Assembly (NCBI RefSeq): GCF_030704535.1
Contig: NC_081813.1
Span: 2,628,001-2,692,000, forward strand
Source of the DNA: Vitis vinifera
Taxonomy: Eukaryota > Streptophyta > Magnoliopsida > Vitales > Vitaceae
DNA length: 64,000 nucleotides
Direction: 5' to 3'
The number at the start of each line of letters is the position of its first letter. Position 1 is the stretch's first letter. The position numbers and the translations under genes are program-made. The notes below the pieces were generated by a model that ran no database searches, was not told the DNA's origin, and saw only the letters and a program-made list of their open reading frames with translations. Positions 36,699 to 46,266 of this stretch are shown one piece after another.

Positions 36699-38468
36699 CT
36701 CCTCCTTGACTTCGTAGATGCAAACTCCAAGTCTTGCACGTAGACACTCAAACCAAACTTCGAAAGGGGTCTGCTTCTTTAACACTTTTGTTGGCAATAT
36801 GTTCAGAAAATATACTGCTCTACTTGCAGTTTTAGCCCAAAATTGTTTGCATTCCATTTCAAGGATGGCATTTTTTGAGATCCACCAAACATTGTTTGCA
36901 TTCCATTTCAAGGATGGCATTTTTTGAGATCCACCAACATCAGTATGCACCAGTTGCAGTTTTTGGGTTGCTCTCCAGGATATTTTCTTTGGAAAGGGAA
37001 GTTTAGTTTGCTTCCCATATTGACAAGTAGCACATATAGGAAGATCTTTTTCTAAGTCAGGAAGTCCTTTAGCTATTTGATTTTTCTTCATGTAGAGCAC
37101 ATCATCATGATGAAAGTGCTCGACCCTTCTGTCCCAAAACATTGTTGTGCTATCCTGTTGTAAAATAGCAGTATGCTCATCTTCCAGTAAATTCAAGGCA
37201 AAACTCTTGCCCTTCATTTTTATGTTGAACACCTCTTTGCCTTCAGCATCCTTGATAATGCAATTCCTATCTTCAAAATAAACTTTAAATTCTTTCTCAA
37301 CGAGCTGTCCAACACTGAGTAAGTTTTGGTCAATGTCAGGCACAAACAAAACATCATAAATGAGTTTCAAACCTGTTTGGCTTTCGATAGCAACCGTTCC
37401 TTTGCCCTTCACTGGAATATACTCACCATTTCCAATTTTGACTTTGGAAATAATTGTTCTATCAAGTTCTCTAAAGAGATCTTGATTATTTGTCATGTGG
37501 TTTGTACAACCACTATCCACAAGCCAGCTTTTAGAGGTGCTTTTATTAGCAAAACACGTTGCTGCAAACAATTGCTCCTCCTGACAATAGTCAACTACTG
37601 CATTAGTTTCTTCCTGCTGTTGATTTTTGCAAATCCTCTCCACATGTCCTTGTTTACCACACTTGTTGCATTTCACATCTGGTCTCCACCAACATTTTTG
37701 TGGAGAATGATTTGTCTTCTTGCAATGAGGACAAGGTGGAAAAACTCCATTTTTCTGGTTGTTGCCACACGACTTGTTGTTGTTCACCTTTCCATTTTTA
37801 TGGCCTGCATTTTTCTGCATTCTTGCTTGAAATGCTCCTTCTGCAGTATCTCCTTGTCTCATGAGTCTTCTTTGTTCCACAGCCTCCAAGGAATGTAATA
37901 ATTCTGTCAAGATAATAGTTGACAGATCTTTTGAATTCTCCAAAGAGGAAATTGTAGCTTCATATTTCTCAGGAAGTGTAACCAATATCTTTTGAACAAT
38001 CTTCTCATTGGAAAATTCTTTTCCAAGCAGCCTAACTTTGTCTGCTATTGAAAGAAGTTGTGCAGCATAGTCTTTAACAGCATCAGACTCCCTCATTTTC
38101 TTCATTTCAAATTCTCGAATCAAGTTCATCACCTGCATGTTCTTGATTCTTTCATCTCCTTTGTATTCCTCCTTGAGATACTCCCAAATTTCTGCAGCTA
38201 AATCAATTTTCATGATTTTGATGAAAATTGATGGTGAAACTGCAGCAAACAAGCAAGCTTTCGCTTTAGCCTTTCTTGTCCTTCTTTCTTTATGCAACTT
38301 CATTTGAGCCACAGTTGGATTGGCTCCTAGGGGAGGAACTTCATAATTTTCTTCCACTGCTTCCCAAACATCAAGTGCTTGTAGATGAACTGTCATTCTA
38401 ACAGCCCAAGTTTCATAATTGTCTCCATCAAGAACTGATGGTGCAACTGTGAGACTTGACTCTTCCAT
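36693..38468 (-). CDS. Gag-protease-truncated integrase polyprotein of the Copia element
   Basis: 591 residues, uninterrupted. Order: gag of the UBN2 type (about 1-215, starting MEESSLTVAPSVLDGDNYETW), a basic linker, zinc knuckle CNKCGKQGHVERIC (about 267-280), protease active-site region WLVDSGCTNHM (about 315), GAG-pre-integrase region with CATCQYGKQ (about 475), the first integrase strand (HTDVGG), then a junction made of a 49-bp tandem duplication read in two frames, then the late integrase piece SRAVYFLNILPTKVLKKQTPFEVW. The integrase core and all of RT/RNase H are missing. The frame runs a few codons into the 3' LTR. The intact frame suits a recently active element supplying its own particle proteins. 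Confidence 0.9.
   Translation of the reverse strand: MEESSLTVAPSVLDGDNYETWAVRMTVHLQALDVWEAVEENYEVPPLGANPTVAQMKLHKERRTRKAKAKACLFAAVSPSIFIKIMKIDLAAEIWEYLKEEYKGDERIKNMQVMNLIREFEMKKMRESDAVKDYAAQLLSIADKVRLLGKEFSNEKIVQKILVTLPEKYEATISSLENSKDLSTIILTELLHSLEAVEQRRLMRQGDTAEGAFQARMQKNAGHKNGKVNNNKSCGNNQKNGVFPPCPHCKKTNHSPQKCWWRPDVKCNKCGKQGHVERICKNQQQEETNAVVDYCQEEQLFAATCFANKSTSKSWLVDSGCTNHMTNNQDLFRELDRTIISKVKIGNGEYIPVKGKGTVAIESQTGLKLIYDVLFVPDIDQNLLSVGQLVEKEFKVYFEDRNCIIKDAEGKEVFNIKMKGKSFALNLLEDEHTAILQQDSTTMFWDRRVEHFHHDDVLYMKKNQIAKGLPDLEKDLPICATCQYGKQTKLPFPKKISWRATQKLQLVHTDVGGSQKMPSLKWNANNVWWISKNAILEMECKQFWAKTASRAVYFLNILPTKVLKKQTPFEVWFECLRARLGVCIYEVKEEC
36842..36939 (-). repeat. 49-bp tandem duplication inside the Copia open frame
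   Basis: Two copies of a 49-bp unit starting ATTGTTTGCATTCC at 36842 and 36891. Because 49 is not a multiple of three, the two copies encode different peptides (QKMPSLKWNANN and SKNAILEMECKQ on the minus strand) yet leave the frame open. It marks the site of the integrase deletion. Confidence 0.9.
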
Positions 38469-38529
38469 TGCTAAATGATTTTAGAAGGTGTTTGGGTTCA
38501 CTCACCTCACTGGCCCCTCAAGATAACTA

Positions 38530-38543
38530 TGGCTCTGATACCA
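38530..38543 (-). other. Primer-binding site of the Copia element
   Basis: Reading the minus strand, TGGTATCAGAGCCA lies three bases inside the 5' LTR. This is the usual complement of initiator methionine tRNA in plant Copia elements. Confidence 0.85.
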
Positions 38544-38546
38544 CTT

Positions 38547-38836
38547 TGTTGGTATTTGGATTTAACACTTATACAAAATATATATTTTTGGGCTGCCGGA
38601 GCTCTAATTTTATTGATGAAGAGTGCTGAATTTATACATGAACTTGTAACTTAAATGACATTAGAATAGCAGAAAATCAAGCTACTAGATGATGAACAAC
38701 TACTTCCTATAAAATAGAAACCAAATCTTGACCAAATAAAAAGAAGAAAATATCTAGATGTTGCAGATTTTGTGCAAGACTCCAGCTGCAATATTCAAAA
38801 TTCAAATTCCAGCAAATACTAAGTCAAAATTCAACA
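38547..38836 (-). repeat. 5' LTR of the young Copia-type element
   Basis: 290 bp, identical by eye to 36409-36698. Followed by the second TTGGT target copy at 38837-38841. Confidence 0.95.
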
Positions 38837-40772
38837 TTGGTGAGTGTCTTATTTCATATGTTGCAGTTCATATCATCAAACATATTAAAAAATTTTGTAA
38901 TCTCATCATTTTGTTGTATTGCAGGGGACACATTCCCTGGTGGGTGTGCTTTTGATGAGTCCATTGTTCACCACAAGGTTGGTCTTCTTTCAAATCCATA
39001 TTACTAAAGAAACATATCCAGTTACTCTAATTATTTTAATTATTTGAATCAGACTTATGGTTTTTATGATGCTCTGCAGTATCTCAAGGAAAACCCTGAC
39101 GACCATAATCCTGCTTACAACACTAAGTATGGGGTTTACTCAGAGGGCTGTGGGCTTGAGAATGTGATGATGTCATGGGGGCATGATGACTACATGTACC
39201 TGGTACATGTTTCAAACTCTGCCCACATTACCTACTCTACCTATATCAAATTTTTTAATTGTTTTTGAGGTTAAGAGTGACAAAATTCTAACTTCTCATC
39301 TCTCATTTTTAGGTGGCCAAGGAGAAGAAGACAACTTTACCTGCAGCAGGGCTTTCTGTTATCAAATACCATTCCCTTTTGTGGTTAGTACAAAAAAATC
39401 AGAGAAATTTCTTGAACCCCATTCAGCATCAAGGCTTTATTTTGTTATTGAGTCGAGGGAACGAGGAAATTTCTCTAAACATATATCCAATTATACACAA
39501 AAATGGTGATTTCTTGATGAATCGGTCTTAATTAAAGTGTTTAATGTGGCTCAAGATATTGAGGATCTGAAGTGGCTCAAGATATTCAAGTAAGATTACC
39601 ATTTTTTTCTTTTACTTCTAAGTCCTAACTATACCTTGCCTAATAAATTCTGATGTTTATTTTCCAATTCCTTTCCTGTATATGCAGCAAATATGACCTT
39701 TACAGCAAGAGCAAAGTCCGAATCGATGTTGAGAAGGTTAAGCCATACTTTCCCGCAATGAAAAGGGTAGAACTACTCAATTTTGTTAGAACCCGTTTGA
39801 CAATGTGTGGACCCCGCATTTTCAGCTCAATGTGTTTCCCACTCGAATGGCGAGCTCGATTCTTATTTGAAAAAATTGATTTTATTTATTGTTTGAAAAA
39901 ATGACTTGGAGTCGCCACTTATTTTTGTTTTATTTTTAAAGGGTAAACAAAATAAGAAAGAAAAACCCTAAGTGTGACTCCTTATTTTGGAAAAGGCGGT
40001 CTGTGAAAAACCGGATCACGTTCGGGGGTCAGGTTACTTATCGGAAAGGTACGGTAAAGACCGTAGCACCCTTCTAAGTCCCTAAAATCGGGTCTCTACT
40101 AATAGAATGAAGCTGACGTGGCAGTCAACAAGAAAATCGATGAATAGTCAAATCAAATCATGCACAATATGAGAAGCAAAACATGTATAAAGAATGAGCA
40201 AAATACGAATAGATGCGTACTTGGGCAGTAATCTCAAATGCGCTATCATGAAACAGGGTTAGTGAGCAATGAACAAGATATAATTAAGCGCATATCAAAT
40301 AACAGAATAAATCAATCATACATGGCAAATAAATCAGTCAAACAATCAATTAGTCGTGAAGTCACGTATGTAGGGCCCCCACCAAAGCCCAATTCATTTT
40401 TGCATGAATTAATTCCATAAATTCCCTTGCTTGGAATTACGGAATTTTATTCTAGCTTATTTTAAAACATTTTGAAAAGAAGGAGATATGGAAATTATTT
40501 GCCAGAAGGAAAGATGACAACAAAATTTTATTGGAAATGAGATTTTTGAGTGATCCTAAAAATTCTAAAGATGAAAATTTGAAAAATAAATAAATAAATA
40601 AGAATAAAATAAAATTATTTGAAAATCTAGAAATTGGAAACTATTTGAAAACGGGAAATTTGGAAATTATTTTAAAATTGAAGATAAAGAAATAATGAGG
40701 AAAATGAAGAAAGATGTGGCCTAAAGGTGGCTTATCAAAGGTGGCCACGCATGGTTGGTTTGGTCTCTTCCA

Positions 40773-41195
40773 TTATCGGTGAGTTGACTGGCAGAAAACT
40801 TCGAGTTCAGTGTCATTGGGTTGGCATCTGGACATAGAAAATGGGTGCTTGCCCACAGCATTAGGGGTTAGCTGCTCTGTATTAGAGAACTCTCCTTTGT
40901 GCTCCAACGACATATCATTCCTGTGGGAATCCTGTATTTTTGAAGACTGGGTAGCATTTTCTTCATGATGATGGTCAAGCTTGATATTCAAGAGAAACGA
41001 ATCGGCACTACAGTCCTTCATTTCAGCATGAGATGCCTCTTCCTGTCTGTTCTTAGAAATGGAAATCCTTGTTTCAAGGAGAGAAACCAATGAACTAAGC
41101 CGCTGATCCCAAACATGTAGACCAATGAGGAGAGAACGTCTCGAGCAGTTGAGTTCCAGAATGTCTACTGCCACTTGACCCACCATAATCGCCAA
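40773..41195 (-). pseudogene. Captured fragment of a FAB1/PIKfyve-like phosphatidylinositol 3-phosphate 5-kinase gene
   Basis: A 140-residue minus-strand frame. The first part, [21 protein letters not shown], then SSLVSLLETR, resembles the central region of plant FAB1 lipid kinases (LELNxLRRxLLFQSYVWDxRL type), followed by a Ser/His/Glu-rich low-complexity segment also typical of that region. No kinase domain is present. The assignment is from memory of family motifs. Confidence 0.6.
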
Positions 41196-41309
41196 GCTTA
41201 GTCAATACCTCCAAGTGCTCGGTAAGAAACAGGTCCAAAACACTAAGATATGTCACAGTGTTAAAAAAAAAGACGTTGAAGAGATCCTTGATCAAGCCAC
41301 TCCACCAGA

Positions 41310-41465
41310 TTCTATGGCGATAGATTTCACCGAAGACATGAAGAGCGATGACGAAGCCAATAAAGCAAAGGCTCGTCACAAAAACCACCATCGGAGTAAT
41401 TTTCAAGCCCGGAGCGTCATCGGTGTAGAACCGGAGCAAGTTGCTCCCGCTGCTGCCACTGTCGA
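41310..41465 (-). pseudogene. Captured fragment of a Sec61 beta gene
   Basis: The minus-strand frame reads [20 protein letters not shown], followed by a hydrophobic tail anchor ([20 protein letters not shown]) and [16 protein letters not shown] and the anchor are diagnostic of Sec61 beta, the small translocon subunit of the ER. The N-terminal part and the real stop are missing; downstream the frame runs into other DNA. An exon fragment, not a working gene. Confidence 0.85.
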
Positions 41466-41618
41466 ACCCGTCAGAACCATCACCAGTATCCAGAGAATGT
41501 TAGAACCAGCACCAAGAGTGGCCCAGTTCAGTCGGAAGTCCTCATCTGTGGACAAGCTTCCACGGACGAGAAGGTTACTCACCTTTGTGCTCTCCTCGGC
41601 AGCATTTCTATGCTTTGT

Positions 41619-41790
41619 TCAGTATCTGCCAAATGATTTACATCCTTTTGGTTCTTCACCAAACTTCGGAATCAGAATACTTGATGTGGACGCAATCAAC
41701 AGAGCAATTGTAGCAAATGCCAGTTTTCCTGCATCGGGCTTGGCCAGAGACAACACTCTGCCATCATTCAAAGCGGTGGAAAAGAATGCA
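41619..41790 (-). pseudogene. Captured fragment of a half-size ABC transporter (ABCB/TAP-like) gene
   Basis: The minus-strand frame contains GRVLSLAKPDAGKLAFATIA, then LLIASTSSILIPKFG. This matches the start of the first membrane span of plant TAP-type ABCB transporters (ABCB27/ALS1-like, where LAKPxAGKL...IALLIxSTxxxLxPKFGG is typical). No nucleotide-binding domain is present. Confidence 0.65.
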
Positions 41791-42216
41791 CCGATCTGCT
41801 CGTGCCGTCTTCCAAGCCGTTCTCCACATATGAATATCCACGTTGACACCATGGCATTTTCTGGACCAAACCATCCCCTGGCAGCAATCAAGCGCACTTA
41901 ACGCATAGCATGTAGCTCCTATTGCGAACATCTGTCAAACAGCAAGGCATCATCTATTTCTTCTAAACGCGAGAAGTCAACTGATTTTGAATTTGATGGT
42001 TCATTTGCAGAAGTTTCCACTCGGGATAGTTCCCTGCTGCAATGGAGTTCTAGAGATCCTGAGTAGCATGGCTGTGGTTGCTTGGCGTTCCGGTGATGAC
42101 AGAGGCGCTTCGCCGCCGGCGTCGTTCGAGGACAGCTTTGCTTGCTCTTTCCATGAACCGGTTTCTGTGATTTTCAGGTATTGAAAGAATGATCCCTTGG
42201 GTGATGGTGGTGACTG

Positions 42217-42570
42217 CTAACACTTGCCATCAGGAGGCTGCTGAAACTGAACAGAAGCATGAACCCTCGCATTGCAACTGCATATCTCATGGATTGCATA
42301 TCCTTGAATTGTCCAAGTTCTCTTTGCAAAGCCCCAATACACCTTACTGAATTGCCCTATTGGAAGGGAGAGTAGAGGCCAGAGTATAACAATGATGATA
42401 GTAAAGCCAACACCCCATTTCATGAAACCAACTTTTACCTTCTCAAAAAAACTCAAACCATGTAAAACACTAAAGAAACAGTCAACATGAGACTGGAGTA
42501 TTTTCTTGAGCCAGAAAAAAAAACAAACAGTGAAAGAAGAAAACAGAGGACGAAGGAAAATTACTATCAT
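42217..42570 (-). pseudogene. Captured fragment of a membrane protein, possibly a urea/solute symporter
   Basis: A 117-residue minus-strand frame with two hydrophobic stretches. The part KVGFMKWGVGFTIIIVILWP, then LLSLPIGQFSKVYWGF, recalls the C-terminal region of DUR3-type urea/proton symporters, but the match is from memory and short. The remainder is unrecognised. Other membrane families are possible. Confidence 0.3.
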
Positions 42571-44169
42571 GAAAGATAAAAGCCCAATGAAAATGTATCA
42601 CAAGATTGACCTAAGGGCTCCAAACAGGTGGGGATGATCTGGAGATCCTCAATATTACAAGCTTAAAACCAAACTAGGCTCAAGGTAGATCCAGCCATTT
42701 ACAGAGGAGAATATCAAGAGTAACAGAGAGAAGCATAACAGAGCACCATATACAAATAAGCATGTTCAATCAAAACAATCCTGTGGCCCTTGACGTCCAC
42801 AGCAAACAATAAAACCCTGCTCACGGATCAACAGAGAATCAAACAGAGAATGATGCAAGACATAAAGAGACGGGAACATACCAAACTCAAGGTAGATTTA
42901 CCTGAAACTAGCAAAAGACTTCTTCACCAGCAAGCTTTTTCTCCCAAGCTAGCTCCACTCTCTGAATATTCCTCCAGTAGCAAAAACTTGACTCTCAAGC
43001 AAAAAAAAACGTCTCTGAATGTGAATCTCTCCCCTCTCCAGCCAAACTCCAGGAAGGAAACCACCCTCCTCACCGCTCCTTTTTCCTAAAAGCACTCTGG
43101 TTCTCTCAGCTTGCTTCTCTCTCTCAGTTTGCCTTTCTTCCCTCCAAGAGCTACTCTCTGTATAGCTTATAGAAAAAATCTCCTTGAAAACGGCAATGGA
43201 GACTTCCCCTTCATTCTGCTCTCAAGCTCTCCAGAATCTCTCCGTTTTTTTTTTTTTTTCTCTCCCTTCCCTGAATATCCAGCCTGCCCCCTTTGTCAAA
43301 CAAAGGATCCCCTCAAAATATCTCCAGGCAGCCTCGCCAAAAGCACCACCTCCTCTCTGCCAGACCACCTGCATAACGGAATACGCTCCTCATATATTCC
43401 TCTTCTAGAACCTTCCTCCACATGTCAAATTTCTATTGGTTCCTCAAATGCTCAGCTGATTCCCTAGCATCCATCCCTGAGCTGACACGTGGCCACCTAA
43501 GATGGTGACACCTGGCCAAATAATCTGCAGAAAATTCAAAGAGAAAATGTCTCCAAAATGGGGGTCAACACAATGATTCTAAGAAATGCTTCTAAACTTT
43601 CTAACACTTGAAATTTTTTTTTAGAATAGTTGTTTTGAAATGTTTCCTAAAATTACTGTTAAATAAGCTCTAACATTCTTTCTAGTCCCCTATGATTTGT
43701 CCTTAACACAAGGAACCATTGTTGTTGCAGTACTTCCCTGCTAAGCTCAACTGGTGAGAGTTGGAGCTCTGAAGTTTGCCGGAGGAGTTCAACACAGCTT
43801 GGTCTCAGTCTGCTGGAGGGGCAGGGCATGATGTAATATAGATGGTTTTCCTTACTATGATGTGTAATGACCAGGGAAACAATAGTGTACTTGTGAGAAG
43901 GGATTCTCACAATATTGTAGCCTGTGGCTCTTCTGAAATAAATTCTCTGCATTGCCCTTTTGTAATTGCCCTTCCCTTGTTTCCAAAGTTCAAACAAAAT
44001 GGTTTAGTTGTAAAGAATCAAAGAGGGTATTTTTCATCCCCCATCTAATTACGACAAACAAAAGATTTCATATGATTCATAAATTAAATTCTTAGTTGAT
44101 GAATCAAATATTTAGTACAAGGTAAAATACAAGAACTATGTTATTGAGCTGAGGGAATTGATAACAGGT

Positions 44170-44645
44170 GGCAATTCGTGTTGGTGGTTGTTTGTGTCAA
44201 AACCTGGATATTTTACTACATAGTTCAGCCTGAACTCGACATGAATAATAATCAAATCAAAAATATAAATTAAATACTATCTAATTATTAATTAGGTAAC
44301 ACATTTAACTCATTTAATAATCAAGTTTTTCTATTTGATAATTAAGTTGAGCTAGATCAATCTTATATAAATTTATATGATCAATGCCTACATGATTATA
44401 ACTTAATTAAGTTAAATATGAATTACATAGTTTAAACTTATATTTAAGTTAATTATTAAATGAGTCAATTTAGGTTAAATTTATATTATGCAAGTTGATC
44501 CAAAAACTTTCTATTTGTTAAATGGGATATACTGGTTAACATGAATATAATCCAAATCTGATTATACTCAAGCCAAACAAAAGTATGTTGGGTTCGAGTT
44601 CGTGTTGGAATCATCGTATCAAACTTTGTCACTGCCAAACATGGT
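44170..44645. mobile_element. Degraded repeat in copy B intergenic DNA
   Basis: An AT-rich block with words such as TTATACTCAAGCCAAAC and GTTGGGTTCGAGTTCGTGTTGG. A shorter relative lies in copy A (34150-34320) and a similar one in intron 1 of RLK-D (about 62020-62440, GTTGGATTCGAATC). This suggests a dispersed non-autonomous DNA element. Ends are not defined. Confidence 0.4.
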
Positions 44646-45142
44646 TATCTCAATATGATACTTGGAAAATTGTGGTGACTATTTCAAATAGTCCAAGATG
44701 AAATCAAGATTGGCCAGCTTGATTCTTACCTAATCTTACAGCAGCCCATCATAATTCTCATGTTTCCTTGATGAAAGCAATAGATTTTGAATCATTGTAG
44801 TTGCTTGAGTGAGTTGAGGATATCATGCTGACCTACGTAAGATGCTATTCAAATTGGTAACAACTACTAGTGATATAAGACATTGACGCAAAGCTCATTC
44901 AACCCACAATCCCACCTAAGATGATGAGAAAAAGGCTGTGAAAAAGGACAAAAAGTTTGAAAATGGTGAAAGCTCATCCAATAAGATGGAAACTTAGACA
45001 AACTGGAGCCCAAAACGCTGGGAATTCTACATTTTCCATTCATACTTTGCAGCATATACGCAAAGTAACTTCCATGACTATGTCCTTCACAGTGTATATA
45101 AGTATGCTTCTCCAGTACTAGATTTTATCATAACAAATTAAC

Positions 45143-45459
45143 ATGGCAGCAACCAACTCTCCAAGGTCTATTCTGCTCACCATTTTCATCTTTGCCATGG
45201 TTTTATCTCCAATGGTATCACCATGTGATGCAGCTCGATTCACCCAACGAGGTAAACCTGATTAATCATTGATTACTGGTACTAGATATTTTGTTACCAT
45301 GATGATATTAATTCAGTCTTTTTTTTTTTTTTCTTTTTTCATGCAGAGCTTCTTCAAGGAGGACCCCTCTGCCCTGCTTGTGTTTGTTGCTCACCTTTAC
45401 CTCCAAACGGTTGCTGCCAATGCTGTGCTTCTCCTGCAGAACAACCAGTGTCACCCTGA
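45143..45459 (+). CDS. Small secreted Cys-rich, Pro-rich peptide 2
   Basis: Paralogue of the gene at 35084, with the same two-exon structure (45143-45251, 45347-45459) and 73 residues. The signal peptide is identical except one Ser-to-Pro change near its end (SSCDA to SPCDA). The mature Cys pattern is kept (CPACVCC, then GCCQCC) with four changes in the loop, loss of an acidic EDE in the linker, and one added residue near the C-terminus (AEQPVSP). The reading frame, splice sites and TATA box are all kept although the neighbouring MIOX copy is wrecked, which suggests selection or youth. Function unknown. Confidence 0.75.
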
Positions 45460-46266
45460 AACGGCAGCTTTGTCCCCCAATCATATATTTATGAATAAAT
45501 TGAAGCCAAAGGATATGCCAGTGTCCTGCCTGCTTCATATTCCTTTGTTCTGAAAATAAATTTGAATGAAGTTCATGCTGTATTGTGAACTCCCCACCTT
45601 ATGTTATGTTCATGTTGGTTGGTTTAATCAAAATATGGAAAATATATTGAAGTGTTAGTAATTTTTCACAAATGGGGTTGATGATAGTATCTGCAGAAAT
45701 CTGAATGACTAATTCCACATTGAGGGTCCACCAAGCCACAGATATTTTCAGAAGCATTCAACCATATTAAATGGTGGTGGTCACCAACCTTATAGATCAA
45801 ACATCACAAAAGGTCCACATGATATTAAAGCTCGTGACAACCACATCTAACGGATATTGAGTTAATCTCAAAGATAGAAGACACATCATCTGTAATTAGA
45901 ATGACCCAAGATTGATCAGATGGTTCCAAGTTTCTTGTGATTTATAATTAGATGAGGCCAGCTACTTTTCACTGCAGGGTTCATAAATTTGAACTACTGA
46001 ACCTAGTAACTGCAACTAGTCAAGATGAGTATTCAAGTTAGAAAGAGCGGTTGGTGATGGTCACTTTCATGTTTGTAGGGAAGGTGCTCTTCATTCTTAA
46101 ATGCTTGAGAAGGTTTCTCAAGGCTCTCCATCAATGCAGCGGTCTTATCTTCTATACCCTGATTTTCAGCACAAAGATCAATCATGTTATAGTTCATAGT
46201 TTCATCTCAGATTTTCTCTTCATCTAAGCTGAATACAACATTTTTTAATCTATAGAGAAAAAAAAA
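45460..46266 (+). other. Peptide 2 3' flank and RLK-C upstream region
   Basis: Homology to copy A runs to about 45840, then unique sequence up to the RLK-C start. No exon or element is recognised in the unique part. Confidence 0.5.

Larger units (their letters stand above)
36409..38836 (-). mobile_element. Young non-autonomous Copia-type LTR retrotransposon
   Basis: Complete element with 290-bp LTRs (36409-36698 and 38547-38836) that I read as identical, TG...CA ends, and a 5-bp target-site duplication TTGGT (36404-36408 and 38837-38841). It is in minus orientation: primer-binding site at 38530-38543, a purine-rich tract next to 36699, and one long open frame between. The internal region is only 1.85 kb: gag, zinc knuckle, protease and a shortened integrase are present, reverse transcriptase and RNase H absent. 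It must depend on enzymes from an autonomous relative. Inserted exactly across the exon 5/intron 5 boundary of the MIOX copy. Confidence 0.95.
39806..43570. mobile_element. Solo-LTR-like element carrying host gene fragments
   Basis: Begins TGTGGACCCCGCATT and ends GGGGGTCAACA (TG...CA). The flanks are CAATG on both sides (39801-39805 and 43571-43575), a 5-bp target-site duplication. It sits in intron 10 of the MIOX pseudogene. Outer parts (39806-40740 and about 42780-43570) look like LTR DNA; I see no second LTR, primer site or pol. The middle (40770-42570) holds several minus-strand pieces of unrelated cellular genes: FAB1-like, Sec61 beta, ABC-transporter and one other membrane protein. This resembles gene-fragment capture by a retroelement. 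Confidence 0.75.
36350..43759 (+). pseudogene. MIOX pseudogene (copy B), 5'-truncated and interrupted
   Basis: Lacks promoter and exons 1-3; exon 4 keeps only its last codons. Remaining exons: exon 5 at 36350-36408 (DLGK changed to DLVK), exon 6 at 38925-38977, exon 7 at 39080-39202 (YLKENPDDHNP), exon 8 from 39313 with a one-base insertion (an extra C in CATTCCC) that shifts frame, exon 9 mostly deleted (only the end, about 39556-39591), exon 10 at 39688-39766 with a small deletion, and exon 11 at 43733-43759 ending FPAKLNW. Two LTR elements lie between exons 5 and 6 and between exons 10 and 11. It cannot make the enzyme. Confidence 0.9.
35771..45840 (+). repeat. Tandem segmental duplication, copy B (enlarged by two LTR insertions)
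   Basis: Direct copy of 32050-35770, grown to 10 kb by a 2.4-kb Copia-type element (36409-38836) and a 3.8-kb LTR block (39806-43570). Removing both and one copy of each duplicated target leaves about 3.87 kb, matching copy A in order: MIOX exon 4 end, introns, exons 5-11, 3' flank, peptide gene. Scattered substitutions and small indels show it is not very recent. Confidence 0.9.

Noticed and set aside
37326-37898. A 190-residue plus-strand open frame
   Set aside because: Antisense to the gag-protease frame of the Copia element.
41215-41901. A 228-residue plus-strand open frame
   Set aside because: It runs antisense over the Sec61 beta and ABC-transporter fragments, which have recognisable protein motifs on the minus strand.
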